A stretch of DNA of 7,641 nucleotides from Nitrospinota bacterium (GTDB lineage Bacteria; Nitrospinota; Nitrospinia; UBA9942). The position numbers were made by a program, and so were the translations under genes. The notes below the pieces were generated by a model, which saw only the letters and a program-made list of their open reading frames with translations, searched no databases and had not been told where the DNA came from. Where the stretch lies: assembly GCA_016234205.1 (NCBI GenBank), contig JACRGN010000317.1, positions 1 through 7,641 of the forward strand, in the 5' to 3' direction. Numbering within the stretch: the stretch's first letter is position 1; the number at the start of each line of letters is the position of its first letter. Shown here piece by piece: positions 6,117-7,641 of the stretch.

Positions 6117-7400
6117 ATGAAAAATCTTTTTATTTTAGTGAAGGTTTTTATTTGCATATTAACACTTATATTTGCCAGAGTTGATATACTCTTTGCCGGC
6201 GGCGTTGATGAAAATATGAATCAGAGTGCCGAATATACCCGAACACTGAACAGAAATGCCAGCACCGATTCAGCAGATGCGTCATTTTATAACCCTGCAG
6301 GTCTTGTCAAGTTAGGGGATGGTTCTTATATCAGTGTGAGCAATCAGTTTATACTCAAAAACTATAAACATGAAGCCTCTGGAGCAGAGTTTAAAACAGA
6401 TTACCCAACTCTATTGTTTCCCGACATATATGCTGTTTATAAAAAGGACAGATGGTCAGCTTTTGCATCCATTACTGTGCCTGGCGGAGGCGGAAAGGTG
6501 GATTACAAGGATGGCTCCTCTACAACACTTGGACTAAGAACCCAAATAGCCTCATCACTCTCCAGTGCACTGGGTGGCTCAACAGTTACAAATTCAAGCA
6601 TGAGTATAATGGCAGACTCTTATTATTTAGCAGGTACTCTGGGGGGCGCCTATGCTGTCAACGATATGGTCTCTCTATCAATTGGTTTGAGATATATAAG
6701 TGTAACAAATTTTACGGATGGTGCTGAGGCATGGAAACAGGGGCCTGCGGCTGTTCCAGTTACAGTAGACCTGGAATATGAAGAGAAGGCACAGGGGGTT
6801 GGAGGGATAATTGGTATTAATATCTCTCCGAGAAAGGAGCTCAATATAGGGATGAGATATGAAACGAGGACAGACCTGAATCTTGAAACATCTGTCAGGA
6901 AGCAATCAGTCACCGTAAATGGTGCTGCTAATGCCTCCTTATCGGCCGCCCTTGCAACCAATGGAAAGAAAAAACGAAATGATCTTCCCTCAATGTTAGG
7001 CTCAGGTGCATCTTATATGGTTTCGCCAGAACTGAGGGCTGAAGTGGATTTCAACTATTTCTTCACACAGCAGGCAAATGCAGATGATGCCAAGAAAAAC
7101 TACAAAGACTCATGGGAATCAGGTTTTGCCCTTGAATATACTGTCATGCCGAAGTTAAATGTAAGTGCAGGATTCCTTTATACTGTCCTTGGGGCTAAGG
7201 ACGCCAATTTTGGCCCAGCGGAAAATCCTGATATTGATTCGTGGAGCATTGCCACAGGAGTCCTCTATAAAGCGACTCCAGACCTTAATGTAAACCTCGG
7301 TTTACTTAAGACCATATATAACGAAGAAAAGACTTCAACAAATATCAAATTGAATAAGGATGTATTGGATATTGGTCTCGGTGCTCAGTATAGATTTTAA
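6117..7400 (+). CDS. OmpP1/FadL-family outer-membrane hydrophobic-compound transporter
   Basis: This 427-residue beta-barrel precursor has a signal peptide of about 27 residues (MKNLFILVK... ending ILFA before GGVDEN). The mature N-terminus carries the FadL/TodX family hallmark, with NASTDSADASFYNPAGLVKL near residues 42-61 containing the conserved NPAG. Alternating aromatic and polar strands run to the end, and the protein finishes in QYRF, the C-terminal Phe recognised by the barrel-assembly machinery. FadL-type channels admit long-chain fatty acids or aromatic hydrocarbons across the outer membrane; the actual substrate is not readable here. AAGGAG at 6106-6111 is five bases before the ATG, a strong start. 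It lies 42 bases after the receiver-kinase, so co-regulation with that sensor or its upstream signal is likely. Its stop is 15 bases from the convergent nfo stop. There is no acyl-CoA synthetase or other beta-oxidation gene in view. Confidence 0.88.
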   Translation: MKNLFILVKVFICILTLIFARVDILFAGGVDENMNQSAEYTRTLNRNASTDSADASFYNPAGLVKLGDGSYISVSNQFILKNYKHEASGAEFKTDYPTLLFPDIYAVYKKDRWSAFASITVPGGGGKVDYKDGSSTTLGLRTQIASSLSSALGGSTVTNSSMSIMADSYYLAGTLGGAYAVNDMVSLSIGLRYISVTNFTDGAEAWKQGPAAVPVTVDLEYEEKAQGVGGIIGINISPRKELNIGMRYETRTDLNLETSVRKQSVTVNGAANASLSAALATNGKKKRNDLPSMLGSGASYMVSPELRAEVDFNYFFTQQANADDAKKNYKDSWESGFALEYTVMPKLNVSAGFLYTVLGAKDANFGPAENPDIDSWSIATGVLYKATPDLNVNLGLLKTIYNEEKTSTNIKLNKDVLDIGLGAQYRF

Positions 7401-7427
7401 TCTGAAAAATCAGGATTAACCTTTTTT
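7397..7427 (+). terminator. Hairpin plus T-run between convergent FadL and nfo genes
   Basis: TTAATCTGA (7397-7405) pairs with TCAGGATTAA (7410-7419) with one bulged G across an AAAA loop. CC and six T residues follow (7422-7427). This fits an intrinsic terminator for the FadL operon on the plus strand. The stem contains the last bases of both stop codons. On the minus strand the hairpin is not followed by a T-run, so it is a weaker terminator for nfo. The stem is AT-rich and modest in strength. Confidence 0.5.
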
Positions 7428-7641
7428 AAGCATTCTCAAAACAGAGAGATTTCTTTTATCCTCCCTCATTGTCTTCCCCTTTGGTGTCTCAAGTATCATT
7501 GGGATATTATTAAATCGTGAATCATTTAAGAGTAATCTGAATGCGGTAAGTCCTATCCTTCCTTTGCCTATATGCTCATGCCTGTCAACCCTGCTCCCCA
7601 ACCCTTTCTTTGAATCGTTTATATGAAAAGCCTTCAGCCTA
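7416..7641 (-). CDS. nfo: Endonuclease IV (AP endonuclease), C-terminal part (partial)
   Basis: Read on the minus strand from the right edge, the frame starts RLKAFHINDSKKGLGSRVDR and ends RNLSVLRMLKKG at a TAA (7416-7418), giving 74 visible residues. It matches the end of endonuclease IV (Nfo), a zinc enzyme that cuts DNA 5' to abasic sites in base excision repair. The visible fragment includes the counterparts of E. coli His216 (FHIND), Asp229 and His231 (RVDRHEH) and Glu261 (ILET), so the metal-binding end of the site is intact. The start and the other ligands lie outside the window. An internal ATG inside the fragment is not the gene start, because the frame stays open and family-like to the window edge. 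The gene is convergent with the FadL gene and functionally unrelated to the genes to its left. Confidence 0.93.
   Translation of the reverse strand, partial: RLKAFHINDSKKGLGSRVDRHEHIGKGRIGLTAFRLLLNDSRFNNIPMILETPKGKTMREDKRNLSVLRMLKKG

Overview
The window is AT-rich bacterial DNA. It carries six or seven protein genes typical of a Gram-negative (diderm) bacterium: an outer-membrane FadL-type barrel, a lytic transglycosylase tail and two sensor kinases. Arg codons are mostly AGA/AGG. Several intergenic sequences are of kinds I associate with uncultured Nitrospirota and Deltaproteobacteria-like genomes: period-7 arrays built on GTCA/TGAC, and a palindrome of the CACGGAGACACAGAG / TCTCTGTGCCTCAGTG type. 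That taxonomic guess is inference only.

Left block (1-4077, + strand). The window opens inside the last codons of a gene whose C-terminus looks like a soluble lytic murein transglycosylase. A 73-base gap follows, largely filled by two heptamer arrays. Next come a complete D-aminoacylase / N-acyl-D-amino-acid deacylase gene (146-1753) and, overlapping it by 4 bases (ATGA), a 775-residue membrane sensor kinase (1750-4077) with 7TMR-DISM extracellular and seven-helix domains, PAS, HisKA and HATPase. A third heptamer array lies in frame inside the deacylase gene.

Gap (4078-4547, about 470 bases). I see no convincing gene here. It holds an imperfect palindrome of about 180 bases (4137-4317), a pair of CATG-(N2)-ACACTTTT direct repeats 34 bases apart, and a weak promoter candidate for the downstream block.

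Right block (4548-7400, + strand). This is a probable operon with gaps of 39 and 42 bases: a 107-residue exported TPR protein, a 387-residue protein with an N-terminal receiver domain fused to a histidine kinase, and a 427-residue OmpP1/FadL-family outer-membrane protein. Converging on it from the right edge is the C-terminal part of endonuclease IV (nfo, minus strand), ending 15 bases from the FadL stop. A hairpin between the two stops is a likely terminator.

How the genes may work together (inference): the left block pairs peptidoglycan cleavage and D-amino-acid chemistry with a membrane sensor whose start is coupled to the deacylase. The right block pairs a receiver-kinase with two envelope proteins. 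Neither kinase comes with a DNA-binding response regulator here, so a relay from the DISM kinase to the receiver of the second kinase, or to a distant regulator, is possible. I see no CRISPR array, transposase, tRNA or rRNA. The most unusual signals are the heptamer arrays, one of which is translated, one of which supplies a stop codon, and one of which separates a Shine-Dalgarno-like motif from its start codon.
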